The position numbers were made by a program, and so were the translations under genes. Below, piece by piece: positions 23,339-32,057 of a stretch of 64,000 nucleotides of DNA; position 1 is the first letter of the stretch, and each line of letters begins with the position of its first letter. The notes below the pieces were generated by a model that worked only from the letters and a program-made list of their open reading frames with translations, had not been told where the DNA came from and did no database searches. The stretch spans positions 951,227-1,015,226 of the forward strand of contig NZ_CP101161.1 in the NCBI RefSeq assembly GCF_024298865.1. Direction: 5' to 3'. The DNA comes from Halorarius halobius. Lineage in GTDB: Archaea > Halobacteriota > Halobacteria > Halobacteriales > Haloarculaceae.

Positions 23339-24157
23339 TCATCCCCGAACCGAGCGGTTCACCGCGGTCGCGTACCAGTCCGGTCGCTCGACCGACGCGT
23401 CGAGCGAGCGATAGCGGATGGTCCGGGAAACCCGGACCGAGGTGCCGAACATCTCGCCGGCGTACGTGAGTCGCTGTGTTCGGAGCAGTCCCGAGGCGCC
23501 GACCGTCGCGCTGTAGGAGACGTTCCGGGGCGCCTGGACCTCCGCCACGGCGGCGAACAGCGACGGCTCCGCGAGCGCGTCCGCGACGAGCACGGCCGAC
23601 CCGTTCGCCGCCTGGGTCCGCACGTCGAGCGACGACAGGAGCGCCCACGGGTCGCGGTACGGCTTCGGCCGCCGCAGGGAGTTGTAGAACCCGTTGCCGC
23701 CGTTGAACTCGTCGGCCGGGACGTACAGGTACGACGTCCCCGACTCGCGGCGGATGCGCTCGACGAGCGTCGCCCCGTTCGAGTAGAACACCGCCGTCGC
23801 GGGGTCGCGGCTGACGACGCTCGGTCGCGGCCCGTCGACGGCGACGCGAGCGCGCCACCGCTCGCTCTCGACGCGACTGCGCTGGCGCACCGACGCACGG
23901 AGCGTCCCGTTGGCGTACCTGACGGTGTAGTTCGAGGCGACGACGTACCGGTCGCCGGCCGCCGCCGCGTGGGCGTTCGCCAGCGCCACGGCGTCGGACA
24001 CTCCGTCGGCCCCGACCCCCGGGGGGTAGGCGTCGGCGTCGGGCACCGGGGCCGCCGTCGTCCGTGCCGTCGGCGTCGCCGGGCCGGACACGACGGCGTT
24101 ACAGCCGGCCAGCACCAGCAGTACGGCGACCAGCAGAGCGACGGCCGCGGCGCGCAT
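23339..24157 (-). CDS. secreted lipoprotein, DUF7537-like
   Basis: A 272-residue lipoprotein. The signal peptide MRAAAVALLVAVLLVLAGC ends in a lipobox (LAGC), followed by a Pro/Thr/Ala-rich spacer. The mature part is beta-rich with repeated Y-x-V/Y-N-G patterns (NYTVRYANGTLRA, FYSNGATLVERI, SYLYVPADE). It resembles the adjacent upstream gene product and the outer domain of the protein at 2.1 kb, so it belongs to a haloarchaeal surface-lipoprotein family (I recall DUF7537). The overall layout recalls LolA/LppX-like lipid-binding folds, but that is only inference. Confidence 0.82.
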   Translation of the reverse strand: MRAAAVALLVAVLLVLAGCNAVVSGPATPTARTTAAPVPDADAYPPGVGADGVSDAVALANAHAAAAGDRYVVASNYTVRYANGTLRASVRQRSRVESERWRARVAVDGPRPSVVSRDPATAVFYSNGATLVERIRRESGTSYLYVPADEFNGGNGFYNSLRRPKPYRDPWALLSSLDVRTQAANGSAVLVADALAEPSLFAAVAEVQAPRNVSYSATVGASGLLRTQRLTYAGEMFGTSVRVSRTIRYRSLDASVERPDWYATAVNRSVRG

Positions 24158-24196
24158 GTCCGCACCTCGGGCGCGAGCGGGGTAACCGTTCGGGCG

Positions 24197-25036
24197 TCAC
24201 ACCACGGTCGTCCACGCGGGACGGCGGACCGTCGTGTTGCCCACGTCCTCGTAGACGATGCGCTGGGTGCCGACCACCCGCCTGCCGTCGAGCGTGCCGA
24301 CGTAGCGGAGGCGGACCCGTCGGACGACCCCCCGGTCCGTGACGACGGTCTCGACGTGGGCACGCCGGACCGTCTCGACCGGCTGATTGCGGGCCAGCAC
24401 CGACGCGTTCACCTCGGTCGCCGTCAGCCGATAGCGACCGACGCCGTCGGGCGAGCGGCCCGCGAGTTCCACCCGGGTCGACTCGACGGGGGCGAAGATG
24501 TCGGTCAACGCGGCGGCGTGGACCGGTGCGACTGGCCCTTCGGCCGGGCGAATCGGCGCGTCGTCGGGGCCGCGGACGACCCGGTAGCGGGCGTCGTCGG
24601 TCACGACGGCCTTCAGCACCCGAGTGCCGTCCGCGAAGTAGGTGACACGGCGGCCGTCGGGCGGCGCGAGCAGACCCCGGTGCGTGACCGAGATGCGGTA
24701 GCGAGAGCGGTTCGCGGCGGCGTGTTCGACGACGCGGGTGTACGTCCGGTCGGTGCCGTTGGCGTACGAGAGCGACCGCTCGACGGTGACGGCCACCGAC
24801 CGGTCGCGGAGCGCCCGCGCGTGGGCGTCGACGACGGCTTCGGGGTCCTCGATGCCGACGGGCGAAAGCCCTGGCCCCGGGACGGAGTCGGGCGTCGGCA
24901 CCGGGGCGGGCGTCACCGTCGGCGAGTCGGTGCTCGCGGTGGGGGCCGACGCCGTACAGCCGGCGACGACGAGCGCGAGCGCCACCGCGAGCACCGCGAG
25001 GCGTCGTGACACGTTCACAGCCCGGGAACGGCTCAC
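24197..25036 (-). CDS. secreted lipoprotein, DUF7537-like (paralogue)
   Basis: A 279-residue lipoprotein, 39 nt upstream of its paralogue and on the same strand. The signal peptide RRLAVLAVALALVVAGC ends in a lipobox with the Cys near residue 27. A Pro/Thr/Val linker follows. The mature domain has the same pattern as the neighbour: VTVERSLSYANGTDRTYTRV, VTYFADGTRVLKAV, then VRLRYVGTLDGRRVVGTQRI matching TQRLTYAGEMFGTSVRVSRTI in the other protein, and it ends in R-PAW near the C-terminus as the other ends RPDW. The pair arose by tandem duplication and is probably co-transcribed. Confidence 0.82.
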   Translation of the reverse strand: MSRSRAVNVSRRLAVLAVALALVVAGCTASAPTASTDSPTVTPAPVPTPDSVPGPGLSPVGIEDPEAVVDAHARALRDRSVAVTVERSLSYANGTDRTYTRVVEHAAANRSRYRISVTHRGLLAPPDGRRVTYFADGTRVLKAVVTDDARYRVVRGPDDAPIRPAEGPVAPVHAAALTDIFAPVESTRVELAGRSPDGVGRYRLTATEVNASVLARNQPVETVRRAHVETVVTDRGVVRRVRLRYVGTLDGRRVVGTQRIVYEDVGNTTVRRPAWTTVV

Positions 25037-25094
25037 CGAAAGGCTACCGTAGGGTGAAATCGCGGTGACAGCAACGCGGCTGGCGAATCGGCGG

Positions 25095-25102
25095 GTACTA
25101 AG
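25095..25102 (+). promoter_or_regulatory. possible TATA box of the ornithine-cyclodeaminase family gene
   Basis: gtactaag about 27 nt upstream of ATG 25126. Weak match, right spacing. Confidence 0.35.
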
Positions 25103-25125
25103 TCGCGGCGCAAGAATTGCCGGCC

Positions 25126-26130
25126 ATGGAGACGCTGCTGTTGAACCGGGCCGACGTCGACGAGAACGCCCGGATGCCGGAGGTCATCGCCGCCGTCGAG
25201 GAGGCCTTTGCCGCCTACGAGCACGGGAACGTCCAGATGCCCGCGAAGTCGTACATCGACCTGCCGCAGTACGACGGCGACTTCCGGTCGATGCCCGCGT
25301 ACATGGACGCCGGCGACTGGGACGCCGCCGGTATCAAGTGGGTGAACGTCCACACCGACAACCCCGAGGAGTTCGGCCTGCCGACCGTCCTGGGGACGAT
25401 GGTGTACTCGAACCCGGAGAACGCCTTCCCGTTGGCCATCCTCGACGGGACGACGCTGACCCGCAAGCGCACGGGCGCGGCGGCGGCCGTCGCCACCGAC
25501 CACCTCGCGGTCCCCGACGCCTCGTCGCTGGGCATCGTCGGCGCGGGCGTCCAGTCGTACACGCAACTGGAGGCCATCGCCGAGGTGCGACCAATCGAGG
25601 AGGTGGTCGTCTCGGACGTACGCGAGGAGGCCGTCGCCGCGTTCGTCGACCGCTTCTCGGACCGGTTCGACGTGCGGGGCGGCTCAATCGCGGAGGCCGC
25701 CTCGTGTGACGTGCTCTCGACGGTCACCCCCGTCGAGGAGCCCATCGTCTCGGCCGACGCGGTGGGCGAACACACCCACGTCAACGCGATGGGCGCCGAC
25801 GCCCCCGGCAAGCACGAACTCGCCGACGAGTTGCTCGCGGACGCCACCATCGTCATCGACGACTACGAGCAGTGCACCCACTCCGGCGAGATAAACGTCC
25901 CCTACGGCGAGGGCCTGCTGGACGACGGCGACATCTACGCCGAACTCGGCCAGATAGTGACCGACGCCGTCGCCGGCCGTGGCGAACGCGACGGACCGGA
26001 GGGCGTCACCGTGTTCGACTCGACCGGCCTCGCGATTCAGGACGTCGCCACCGCCCACGTCGTGTACGAGCACGCCGACGAGAAGGGGAACGGCTACCCG
26101 TTCGAGTTGGTCGACACGGAACTGCGATAG
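25126..26130 (+). CDS. ornithine cyclodeaminase / alanine dehydrogenase family protein
   Basis: A 334-residue NAD(P)-dependent member of the OCD/mu-crystallin family. The N-terminal half binds the amino acid (MPAKSYIDLP, AGIKWVNVHTDNPEEFGLPTV, TRKRTGAAAAVATDHLA). The Rossmann half has SLGIVGAGVQSYTQLEAI, then VVVSDVREEAV and NAMGADAPGKHEL. The second half of the fold ends in FDSTGLAIQDVATAHVVYE, the conserved family end. In archaea some members are alanine dehydrogenases, others act on proline/ornithine or on imines. The substrate is not decided here. ATG 25126 is preferred to an upstream TTG. Confidence 0.9.
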   Translation: METLLLNRADVDENARMPEVIAAVEEAFAAYEHGNVQMPAKSYIDLPQYDGDFRSMPAYMDAGDWDAAGIKWVNVHTDNPEEFGLPTVLGTMVYSNPENAFPLAILDGTTLTRKRTGAAAAVATDHLAVPDASSLGIVGAGVQSYTQLEAIAEVRPIEEVVVSDVREEAVAAFVDRFSDRFDVRGGSIAEAASCDVLSTVTPVEEPIVSADAVGEHTHVNAMGADAPGKHELADELLADATIVIDDYEQCTHSGEINVPYGEGLLDDGDIYAELGQIVTDAVAGRGERDGPEGVTVFDSTGLAIQDVATAHVVYEHADEKGNGYPFELVDTELR

Positions 26131-26205
26131 CGACCCGTCCCGGGGGGCCACAAGGCATTTCAGCGTCTCGTCGGTTCCTGCAAACGAGCCATTCCGGCAT
26201 CTACC

Positions 26206-27513
26206 ATGACCCGAACGACACTCCGAGCGACGGCGCTGAGCGCGCTCGTCGTCCTGGCGACGCTGTCCGGTGCGGCCGCAGTCGGAGGGACGACCGCCTC
26301 GACGACCGTCGCGGTGGACGCGACGCCGACCGACCCCAACGACGCGCGGGCGACCCACACCGTCGTGTTCACCGTCGGTGCCGACGCCGAGAGCGCGGGT
26401 GCGGTGTTCAACGACGTCCTCGTCGACTACACCGCCGGCGCGCCCGAGGCGGACGTGAGCAACGTCGGCGCGGGGTCGATGGGCCGCATCGGCATCGACC
26501 GCGGCGGCGACGACCCCGGCACCCGCATCGACGTCGCGGCCAACGTCAGCACCGTCAGCGCCAAGAAGGACGGGACCGCCGTCCGCATCGCCACGAAGGG
26601 GAACCTCACCCTGCAGGCCGGCGACGAGGTAGTCGTCGTGCTCACGCCGGTCCAGAACCCACAGAACGCCGGCGACGCGGCGGTCGAGGTCACCGTCAAC
26701 TCCCAGGGCGCCGCCGACACCGCGACCGGGACGGTCGGCTACGAGTACAACGACGCCGCCGTCCGGTTCGACAACGAGACGACCGCCGGCGAGACGGTGA
26801 CGGTCGAGTCGGTCAGCCTCTCGGAGGGCGGATTCGTCGTCGTCCAGAACCGGACCGGCGAGACCCCCAACGAGGTCCGCGGCGCCTCGACGTATCTCCC
26901 GCCGGGGAACCACTCGAACGTCGTCGTCCCGCTTTCCCCCGGCATCGACGCTGACGCGACGCTGTACGCGCAGGTCTACACCGACACGAACGGTGACCGG
27001 CGGTTCCGCTTCGACGACACCGGCGGCGACGTCGACGACCCGTATCTCACGGACGACGGCAACGTGATGGCCAGCGACGCCGCACGGCTCACCTACGATT
27101 CGAGCGCGAGCGAGTCGACGCCGACCGACCGGACGGCCACCGACACCGCGACCCCCACGCCGGACGGCGACACACCCACCCCGTCGCCCACCCCTGACGA
27201 CGCGGACGGCGAGACGCCGACGCTCTCGCCGACGCCGACGCCGGAGGACGGCGAAGACACCCCCACCGCGTCACCGACTCCCGACGACGCTGACGACGCC
27301 ACAGAAACCGACGACGGCGCGGGTAACGCGACCGTCACGCCGACCGATTCGCCCACACCACAGGGGACGGTGAGCGTCACCGTGACGGCGTCGCCGACCG
27401 ACGAGGACCGACAGGGGCCGGCCGACGGGGAGACGCCGACCGGTCAGCCCGGGTTCGGCGTCCTCGCGGTGCTCGCCGCGCTGGCGGCCGTCGCCCTGCT
27501 CGCGCGCCGCTAA
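26206..27513 (+). CDS. surface glycoprotein with Thr/Pro-rich stalk and PGF-CTERM
   Basis: A 435-residue exported protein. The signal peptide is at residues 1-26 (ALSALVVLATLSGAAAV). Two beta-rich domains follow; the second (SVSLSEGGFVVVQNRTGE, then STYLPPGNHSNVVVPL) resembles the DUF7282 module of haloarchaeal surface proteins. N-glycosylation sequons (NVS, NLT, NET, NRT, NHS) are frequent. A stalk rich in TPTPSPTPDD-type repeats spans about 300-405. The C-terminus is a PGF-CTERM tripartite signal: PGFG, hydrophobic helix (VLAVLAALAAVALLA) and RR. Such proteins are processed by the archaeosortase ArtA and lipid-anchored. Its stop overlaps that of the converging gene. Confidence 0.88.
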   Translation: MTRTTLRATALSALVVLATLSGAAAVGGTTASTTVAVDATPTDPNDARATHTVVFTVGADAESAGAVFNDVLVDYTAGAPEADVSNVGAGSMGRIGIDRGGDDPGTRIDVAANVSTVSAKKDGTAVRIATKGNLTLQAGDEVVVVLTPVQNPQNAGDAAVEVTVNSQGAADTATGTVGYEYNDAAVRFDNETTAGETVTVESVSLSEGGFVVVQNRTGETPNEVRGASTYLPPGNHSNVVVPLSPGIDADATLYAQVYTDTNGDRRFRFDDTGGDVDDPYLTDDGNVMASDAARLTYDSSASESTPTDRTATDTATPTPDGDTPTPSPTPDDADGETPTLSPTPTPEDGEDTPTASPTPDDADDATETDDGAGNATVTPTDSPTPQGTVSVTVTASPTDEDRQGPADGETPTGQPGFGVLAVLAALAAVALLARR

Positions 27514-27758
27514 GTCGGTCGCTCGCGCTCCTCGGTGAAGTTCGGGTCGAGGTCCGTCCCCTTGCGTGCGTTGACGAGGCGGTTGACCGCCCACAGCACC
27601 AGCAGGAACGGCAGGATGGGGATGAGCAGGACGAAGATGATGGCTCCGAGAAGCAGGCCGATGGCGTGCATCTCGCTATCCGGACGTCCGACGTACCGGG
27701 GCGTCACGCTGTCGACGAATCTGGTCGCGGGGCCGTCGCTGGTCTCTTCCTCGCTCAT
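27510..27758 (-). CDS. small membrane protein, 82 aa
   Basis: Starts at ATG 27758 (MSEEETSDGPATRFVDSVTPRYVG). One long or two close hydrophobic helices follow (IGLLLGAIIFVLLIPILPFLLVLWAVNRL), then a charged cytosolic tail (NARKGTDLDPNFTEERERPT). Similar short proteins are common in haloarchaea (I recall them as DUF7535) and have no known role. The frame stays open to 27779, but the family-like opening is at 27758. It converges on the surface-glycoprotein gene with the stop codons overlapping. Confidence 0.8.
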   Translation of the reverse strand: MSEEETSDGPATRFVDSVTPRYVGRPDSEMHAIGLLLGAIIFVLLIPILPFLLVLWAVNRLVNARKGTDLDPNFTEERERPT

Positions 27759-27834
27759 GCCCCAACGTAGGCGCGCCACGCTCTTAGCCGTGGCGCACGC
27801 ACGGTCGCGACCCGCCAGTCCGACTGTCCGATGG

Positions 27835-27844
27835 AAAGCTTAAG
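27835..27844 (+). promoter_or_regulatory. TATA-like element of leuS
   Basis: aaagcttaag about 43 nt upstream of ATG 27883, which would give a leader of roughly 15-20 nt. Confidence 0.45.
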
Positions 27845-27882
27845 GGCCGCGTCGCTACTCGCTTCGGGTAATTCATCTCTCC

Positions 27883-30519
27883 ATGAGCGACGACGGTTAC
27901 GACCACGCGACGGTCGAACGACGCTGGCAGGAGGCGTGGGACGACGCCTCCGTGTACCGGACGCCCGACGACGCCGAGGACCCGACGTACGTGCTCGGGA
28001 TGTACCCGTACCCGTCGGGACAGTTGCACATGGGCCACGTCCGCAACTACACCATCACCGACGCGTACGCCCGCTATCGCCGGATGCGCGGCGACGAGGT
28101 GCTCCACCCGATGGGGTGGGACGCCTTCGGCCTCCCTGCCGAGAACGCCGCCAAGGAACGCGACTCGAACCCCGCCGACTGGACGTTCGACTGCATCGAC
28201 ACGATGAAAGGCCAGATGGAGGCGATGGGGTTCGGCTACGACTGGGACCGCGAGATAGCCACCTGCGTCCCCGAGTACTACCGCTGGAACCAGTGGCTGT
28301 TCGCCCAGTTCCGCGAGGAAGGTCTGGTCGAGCGCAAGGCGGCGGACATCAACTGGTGTCCCTCCTGCGAGACGGTGCTGGCGGACGAACAGGTCGAAGG
28401 CGACGCCGAACTCTGCTGGCGCTGTGACACGCCCGTCGAACAGCGGGAACTGGAGCAGTGGTTCCTGAAGATAACCGAGTACGCCGACGAGTTGGTCGAC
28501 GACATCGACCGTCTGGAGGGGTGGCCCGACTCGGTGCGGCAGATGCAACGCAACTGGATCGGCCGCCAGCACGGCGCCCGCGTCGAGTTCGACGTGTCGG
28601 GCCACGGTCCGGTGGAGGCGTTCACCACCCGGCTGGACACCATCTTCGGCGCGACGTTCTTCGCGCTCGCGCCGGACCACCCCATCGCCGAACAGTTGGC
28701 CGAGGAAGACGACGCCGTCCGCGAGTTCATCGACCACGAAGCCGACCCGGACGGCGACGAGCCGAACGGCGTCGAGACGGCCCTGACGGCCACGAACCCC
28801 GCGACGGGCGAGGAGGTGCCGGTGTTCGTCGCCGACTTCGTGCTGTCGGACGTGGGGACGGGCGCGCTGATGGGCGTGCCCGGCCACGACGACCGCGACC
28901 ACGTCTTCGCGGAGAAGATGGGCGTCGACATCGACCCCGTCGTCGCGCCGAGCGAGGACGAGGTGCCGGACGTGAGCGAGGGTGCGTTCACCGAGGACGG
29001 CGTCCTGGTGAACAGCGGCGACTACTCCGGACTCGCCAGCGAGGCGGCCCGCGAGCAGTTGGAGGCCGATATCCCCTCCGCCGAACACCACGTCCAGTAC
29101 CGCCTGCGCGACTGGCTCATCTCGCGCCAGCGCTACTGGGGGACCCCGATTCCGGTCGTCAACTGCCCGGACTGCGGCGCCGTGACGGTACCCGACGACG
29201 AACTGCCCGTCGAACTGCCGGAGTTCATCAACACGACGGGCAACCCGCTGGAGGCCGCAGAGGAGTGGCAGGAGACGACCTGCCCCGACTGCGGCGGGCC
29301 GGCCACCCGCGAGACGGACACGATGGACACGTTCATGGACTCGTCGTGGTACTTCCTGCGGTACGTCTCGCCCGACGACACCGACGCGCCGTTCGACGTC
29401 GACCGGGCCAACGACTGGATGCCCGTCGACCAGTACGTCGGCGGCATCGAGCACGCCGTGATGCATCTGCTGTACTCGCGGTTCGTCACGAAGGCCATCG
29501 CCGACCTGGAGATGCTGGAGCACCGCGAGCCGTTCGAGAACCTGCTCGCACAGGGGATGGTCCAGTTAGACGGCGAAGCCATGTCCAAATCGAAGGGGAA
29601 CGTCGTCTCGCCACAGGCCATCGTCGAGGAGTACGGCGCCGACACCGCGCGGCTGTTCATGATGGAGGCCGCCCAGCCGGAACGCGACTTCGACTGGTCC
29701 GACCAGGGAGTCCGCTCGACGCGGGCGTTTCTGGACCGGCTGTACGACCTGGTGGCGGCGTTCGACCCCGCGACGGCCGACGGCGACGACGACAGCGTCG
29801 CCGCGTACGTCCGCGACGAGACGGCCGCCGCGGCCGCCGTCGCCCGCGAGGAGTACGAGTCGCTGACGTTCAACGTCGCGCTCCGGGAGGCCCAGGGGCT
29901 GGCGAAGACGCTCCGGCAGTACCGCGAGTACGCCGACGAACCCCACGCCGAGACGTTCGAGCGCGGACTGGAGACGGTCGTGAAACTGCTCGCGCCGGTC
30001 GCGCCCCACGTCTGCGAGGAACTGTGGGAGGAACTCGACGGCGAGGGGTTCGTCGTCGACGCCGCCTGGCCCGACGCCGAGGTGGACCGCGAGACGGCCG
30101 AGAAGCGCCGACGGCTCGTCGAGAACACCCAGGAAGACGTCCGCGACATCACCAGCGTCGCCGGCATCGAGAACCCCGAGACCATCGACATCGTCGTCAC
30201 GCCCGACTGGAAGTACCGGGCGCTGGAGGTGGCCGTCGAGTCGGACGCGGACAACCTCATCTCCGAGATAATGCAGGAGCCCGAAATCCGCGAGCAGGGC
30301 GACGACGCCGCCGACTACGGGCAGGACCTGCAGGCCGAGCGCGAGGCGCTGTCGCTGACCCTGCCGCCGGACCAGGAGCGGGCGGCGCTCGACCGCGCCG
30401 CGTGGTTACTGGAGCGGGAGTTCGACGCCGAGGTGCGGGTGCTGTCGCCCGACGAGGCCGACGAGAGCGTCGTCCGGAAGGCCGAACCCGGCCGCCCGGC
30501 CATCGACATCCACGAGTGA
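27883..30519 (+). CDS. leuS: leucyl-tRNA synthetase
   Basis: An 878-residue class I synthetase charging tRNA-Leu. The signature HMGH sits in YPYPSGQLHMGHVRNYT near residue 45 and KMSKS appears as AMSKSKGNVVSP. A connective peptide 1 editing domain lies between them (GHGPVEAFTTRLDTIFG, PGHDDRDHVFAEKMG), with the Asp that clears mischarged tRNA. A zinc-binding segment near residues 160-190 has CPSC and CWRCD, and a second is CPDC-x-CPDCGGPATRET. An anticodon-binding helical domain and a C-terminal extension end the protein. The bacterial-like architecture is usual in haloarchaea. It is monocistronic with its own TATA-like element. Confidence 0.96.
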   Translation: MSDDGYDHATVERRWQEAWDDASVYRTPDDAEDPTYVLGMYPYPSGQLHMGHVRNYTITDAYARYRRMRGDEVLHPMGWDAFGLPAENAAKERDSNPADWTFDCIDTMKGQMEAMGFGYDWDREIATCVPEYYRWNQWLFAQFREEGLVERKAADINWCPSCETVLADEQVEGDAELCWRCDTPVEQRELEQWFLKITEYADELVDDIDRLEGWPDSVRQMQRNWIGRQHGARVEFDVSGHGPVEAFTTRLDTIFGATFFALAPDHPIAEQLAEEDDAVREFIDHEADPDGDEPNGVETALTATNPATGEEVPVFVADFVLSDVGTGALMGVPGHDDRDHVFAEKMGVDIDPVVAPSEDEVPDVSEGAFTEDGVLVNSGDYSGLASEAAREQLEADIPSAEHHVQYRLRDWLISRQRYWGTPIPVVNCPDCGAVTVPDDELPVELPEFINTTGNPLEAAEEWQETTCPDCGGPATRETDTMDTFMDSSWYFLRYVSPDDTDAPFDVDRANDWMPVDQYVGGIEHAVMHLLYSRFVTKAIADLEMLEHREPFENLLAQGMVQLDGEAMSKSKGNVVSPQAIVEEYGADTARLFMMEAAQPERDFDWSDQGVRSTRAFLDRLYDLVAAFDPATADGDDDSVAAYVRDETAAAAAVAREEYESLTFNVALREAQGLAKTLRQYREYADEPHAETFERGLETVVKLLAPVAPHVCEELWEELDGEGFVVDAAWPDAEVDRETAEKRRRLVENTQEDVRDITSVAGIENPETIDIVVTPDWKYRALEVAVESDADNLISEIMQEPEIREQGDDAADYGQDLQAEREALSLTLPPDQERAALDRAAWLLEREFDAEVRVLSPDEADESVVRKAEPGRPAIDIHE

Positions 30520-30551
30520 GCCGGGGGCTTTCGCCCGGATAGAAGACTGCG

Positions 30552-30560
30552 AAAATTAAT
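30552..30560 (+). promoter_or_regulatory. TATA box of the MATE gene
   Basis: aaaattaat centred 31 nt upstream of ATG 30587. It follows a short G/C hairpin (CCGGG-x8-CCCGG, 30522-30539) that may end the leuS transcript. Confidence 0.55.
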
Positions 30561-30586
30561 GTAGGACGTGGGAGAAACGGGCGTAG

Positions 30587-31999
30587 ATGCTCGACGTCTC
30601 CACCGGGGAGATAACCGAGGGCGGCCTCGTCCGGTCGATGCTCCTGCTGGCGGTGCCGCTGGTCGCCCAGGGGTTCGTCCGGGTCGCCGAGCAGGTGGTC
30701 GACCTGTTCTGGCTGGGGCGGCTGAGCGCCGACGCCGTCGCCGGGGTGGGGCTGGCGATGCCCGTCTGGTCGGTGGTGGTCGCGCTCGTGTTCTTCGCGC
30801 CGATGGTGGGGACGCAGGTGGTCGTCTCACAGCGCATCGGTAGCGAGAACGGTCGGGGGGCGCGCCGCGCGGCGTTCAACGGCGTCCTCGTGGCGGGCGG
30901 CGTCGCCGTCGTCTGCGGCGCGGCCGGCTACGTGGCGGCCGGCCCCGCGGTCGAACTGCTGGCGAGCCTCGACCCGTCGACGAGCGGCGGCGTCGACCTC
31001 CGGGACACCGCCACCACCTACCTCCGGGTGTTGCTCCTGGGGATGAGCCTCGCGGCGGTGTCGGACGTCATCGAGAACGTCTACATCGCCCACGGCGACT
31101 CGACGGCGTCGCTGTACATGAACGTCATCACGGTGGTCGTGAACCTCGCGCTCGACCCGTTCCTCATCTTCGGCATCGGCCCGTTCCCGCGGCTGGAGGT
31201 GCAGGGCGCGGCGCTGGCGACGGTCACCGGCTGGACCGCGGGGCTGGCGCTCGGCGCGGGCATCGCGCTCGCGCGTCGCGGGGGCCTGTTCTCGCGGGCG
31301 GCGGCCGTCGTCTCGCTCGCCGACGCGCGCGAACTCCTGACGGTCGGGCTCCCGACCGCGGGCCAGCAACTCGCGCGACAGGTCGCCCGCTTCGCCGTCG
31401 TCGTCGTGGTGTTCGTCGCCGGCGGCGGCGCCGGCATCGCCGCCTACTACGTCGGTGCCCGGGTCGCGACGGTGGCGTTCACGCCCGCCATCAGTTTCCA
31501 GCAGGCCGTCCAGAGCGTCGTCGGGCAGAACCTCGGCGCGGGCAACCCCGCGCGGGCGAACCGGGCGACGTGGACCGCGACGGGCCTTGCGGTCGGGGCG
31601 CTGACGGTGCTCGGCGCGCTCCAGTGGCTCGTCCCCGGAACCATCGTCGCGGTCATCGCGCCCGAGTTGACGGGTGCGGCGGCGGAACTCACCGTCGACT
31701 ACCTCACCGTCCTCGCGTACGGCTACCCGGCCATCGGCGCCGCCTACCTGCTTGAGGCGGGGTTCAACGGCGCCCGCCGGACCCGGGTGTCGTTCGCCGC
31801 CACCCTGCTCCAGTTCTACGCCGTTCGACTGCCCATCGCGCTCGGGGGCGTCCTGCTCCTGGGCGTCGGCGTCCACGCGGTGTTCTGGGCGGTCACGATA
31901 TCGAACGTCGTCGTCGCGGTCGGCCTCGCGGCGTACTACTACCACTCCGTCGACGACGGGATGCTCTCGCGGGCGGTGGAGGCGGCGGCCGCCGACTGA
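30587..31999 (+). CDS. MATE family efflux transporter
   Basis: A 470-residue membrane protein with about 12 transmembrane helices in two homologous halves. Family landmarks are LLLAVPLVAQGFVRVAEQVVDLFWLGRLSADAVAGVGLA (helices 1-2 with the conserved Asp and Gly), NVITVVVNLALDPFLIFGIGPFP, and in the second half LTVGLPTAGQQLARQVARFAV and QNLGAGNPARA. MATE proteins export cationic drugs and metabolites using Na+ or H+. In haloarchaea the physiological substrate is unknown. Length (about 450-480) is normal. It is followed 58 nt later by the helicase gene on the same strand, possibly in one transcript. Confidence 0.92.
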   Translation: MLDVSTGEITEGGLVRSMLLLAVPLVAQGFVRVAEQVVDLFWLGRLSADAVAGVGLAMPVWSVVVALVFFAPMVGTQVVVSQRIGSENGRGARRAAFNGVLVAGGVAVVCGAAGYVAAGPAVELLASLDPSTSGGVDLRDTATTYLRVLLLGMSLAAVSDVIENVYIAHGDSTASLYMNVITVVVNLALDPFLIFGIGPFPRLEVQGAALATVTGWTAGLALGAGIALARRGGLFSRAAAVVSLADARELLTVGLPTAGQQLARQVARFAVVVVVFVAGGGAGIAAYYVGARVATVAFTPAISFQQAVQSVVGQNLGAGNPARANRATWTATGLAVGALTVLGALQWLVPGTIVAVIAPELTGAAAELTVDYLTVLAYGYPAIGAAYLLEAGFNGARRTRVSFAATLLQFYAVRLPIALGGVLLLGVGVHAVFWAVTISNVVVAVGLAAYYYHSVDDGMLSRAVEAAAAD

Positions 32000-32057
32000 C
32001 GGGCGGCCGCGGCCCGAAGGGCAACCCCTTTGACGGAGAAGGCCCCGAGAACGCGTA

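Noticed and set aside
27110..27360. Tandem short repeats suggestive of a CRISPR or minisatellite
   Set aside because: They encode the TPTPSPTP-type stalk of the surface glycoprotein. Repeats are imperfect, in frame and without spacers.
27784..29523. 579-codon minus-strand frame
   Set aside because: It is antisense to leuS. The translation is rich in Arg, His, Asp and Val in the pattern of reverse-strand haloarchaeal coding DNA.
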